Below the pieces are notes generated by a model. The model saw only the letters and a list, made by a program, of their open reading frames with translations, made no database searches and was not told the origin of the DNA. A program made the translations under genes and the position numbers. This document shows, piece after piece, positions 63,069-64,000 of a DNA stretch of 64,000 nucleotides. Origin of the DNA: Geobacteraceae bacterium (GTDB lineage: Bacteria; Desulfobacterota; Desulfuromonadia; Geobacterales; Pseudopelobacteraceae); contig JAAXTM010000005.1 of the NCBI GenBank assembly GCA_013336525.1, positions 102,062 to 166,061 of the forward strand. The letters run 5' to 3'. Within the stretch, counting starts at the first letter, position 1; the number at the start of each line of letters is the position of its first letter.

Positions 63069-64000
63069 TTATCCGATCCGCCGCAGTCCATCGGCGATCC
63101 TGATCGTTGCAGCGCGCCAGGTAGGGAATATGGCGGCAGCTGCACCCACTGTCAGCGCAGCTGCCAGCTGTAAAAGCGTGGTGGAGGTCGCGACATGAAA
63201 GGCAGGAAAGAACTGCGACAGCTCCCTTTCTATGATGGTGGCTGCCGGAAAGGTGCCCACAACACCGACAATACCTCCAAGAACGGCGATGAACAGTGAC
63301 TCGCCGAAGACAGCAGACCCTATATGATGCCACCGGAATCCGAGTGTCTTGAGGGTTGCATACTCCGAGATGCGCTCGCGGGCGGTCATGGCCATGGTAT
63401 TTGCTGTAACCACCATGATGATGGCAATTACCACATACGAGACGATCTTGATGGCGATCATGATCGCCTCGGTCATGGCAACAAAACTGAGCTGGAAAGC
63501 TTTTTCCGTCTCGCTCATAGTTTCTGCCAATGAGTTTTTGAAAGTGGCGTCAATGGCCTGGGCCACTTCGGCTGCTCTTTCAGGGTTCAAAACGCCCACC
63601 ACGAAAATGCCGACCTGATCGGCACGGCGCGGAATCGTCCGCCGCAGGGTTTCATTCAGATAATCCCAGTTAAAGAAAAACTGGGTTTCATCGGTACTGC
63701 GCTGGGCCCCCCGATATATTCCCCGAACAACGAATTCCCATTGTCCAGGAAAAATAGTTCCTTTCAGTACAACCCGGTCACCGAGTTTCCATCCATATTT
63801 GGCTGCCAGTTTTCGTCCGACAACCGCCCCCTGCCTGTCGAGCAGAAAGCCCTTCTGCTCCTCCTCGGAAAGTAGGAATTCCGGGTAAAGATCAAGATAT
63901 GCACGTGGCTCCACCGCAAAATTCGGAAAGAAGTTCTTTTCCGAGATATAGATTCCGCCGAACCAGTTCATGGCACCGACTCTGCTGACCCCGGGTATCT
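63069..64000 (-). CDS. ABC transporter permease, FtsX/MacB type (cut by window edge)
   Basis: The frame is open through base 64000, so the N-terminus is missing; the ATG at 63971 is internal. The visible 310 residues include part of the periplasmic domain (GWKLGDRVVLKGTIFPGQWEFVVRGIYRG) and the C-terminal FtsX domain (AMTARERISEYATLKTLGFRWHHIG, FPTWRAATIRIADGLRRIG). It is paralogous to the next gene. Confidence 0.88.
   Translation of the reverse strand, partial: IPGVSRVGAMNWFGGIYISEKNFFPNFAVEPRAYLDLYPEFLLSEEEQKGFLLDRQGAVVGRKLAAKYGWKLGDRVVLKGTIFPGQWEFVVRGIYRGAQRSTDETQFFFNWDYLNETLRRTIPRRADQVGIFVVGVLNPERAAEVAQAIDATFKNSLAETMSETEKAFQLSFVAMTEAIMIAIKIVSYVVIAIIMVVTANTMAMTARERISEYATLKTLGFRWHHIGSAVFGESLFIAVLGGIVGVVGTFPAATIIERELSQFFPAFHVATSTTLLQLAAALTVGAAAAIFPTWRAATIRIADGLRRIG

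Noticed and set aside
1..64000. CRISPR arrays, tRNA or rRNA genes, transposases, phage genes
   Set aside because: None seen. No regularly spaced direct repeats, cloverleaf sequences or transposase motifs were found by reading the gaps.

Overview
The window looks like chromosome of a Desulfuromonadota bacterium close to Geobacter. This is inferred from content: two c-type cytochromes with about 10 and 15 haem-binding motifs, a GEMM-type riboswitch in front of one of them, many sigma-54 and two-component parts, a PilT with a partner ATPase-like protein, and a double-cubane-cluster reductase with its activator ATPase. Most genes are tightly packed housekeeping or signalling genes in short operons. 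No insertion sequence, prophage, tRNA, rRNA or CRISPR array was seen. The only clearly accessory module is a hipBA toxin-antitoxin pair.

Layout. 1-4.2 kb (minus): topA (cut by the edge), dprA, a LysM protein and the Tol-Pal protein cpoB. 4.3-16 kb (plus): a U32/TrhP protein, then a sensory cluster (hybrid kinase with three receiver domains, periplasmic binding protein, HAMP-GAF protein without kinase, CheR, receiver-less CheB, second hybrid kinase). 16-23 kb (plus): dnaB, a PilB-like protein with all ATPase motifs lost, pilT, moaC, a membrane hydroxylase and a DEAD-box helicase behind a short promoter-terminator unit. 23-25.7 kb: rhodanese, J-domain protein, methyltransferase, one-cysteine thioredoxin-like protein, CcdA. 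25.7-34.4 kb: a sigma-54 promoter and small exported proteins, a barrel protein, a histidine kinase and NtrC-type regulator, an RluA-type synthase, then a second sigma-54 promoter driving a multihaem cytochrome with two TPR proteins.

34.4-41.1 kb: a LysR regulator divergent from a double-cubane-cluster reductase, its activase, an exported rhodanese and a 1000-residue radical SAM/methyltransferase/DUF5714 fusion. This is the best candidate for an undescribed redox or cofactor system. 41.1-43.6 kb: promoter, GEMM-I riboswitch (probably cGAMP type), switch terminator and a decahaem-class cytochrome. 43.7-49.7 kb: mog, an RlmI-like methyltransferase, a GGQ protein, plsC, two small membrane proteins, RNase J and an AT-rich lipoprotein. 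49.7-60.1 kb (minus): tyrS, ymdB-like phosphoesterase, rny, fau, a probable 6S RNA, zapA, zapB, ftsY, a roadblock protein and smc. 60.1-64 kb (minus): hipBA, set between a decayed fragment of an ABC-permease 3' end and the intact permease, followed by a second permease cut by the edge.

How the parts fit together (inference). The kinase/NtrC pair lies between two sigma-54 promoters and may control both the exported-protein cluster and the cytochrome operon. The second cytochrome is set by a cyclic dinucleotide through its leader. The 5.6-16 kb cluster looks like one sensory pathway whose receptor and kinase functions are split among several proteins.
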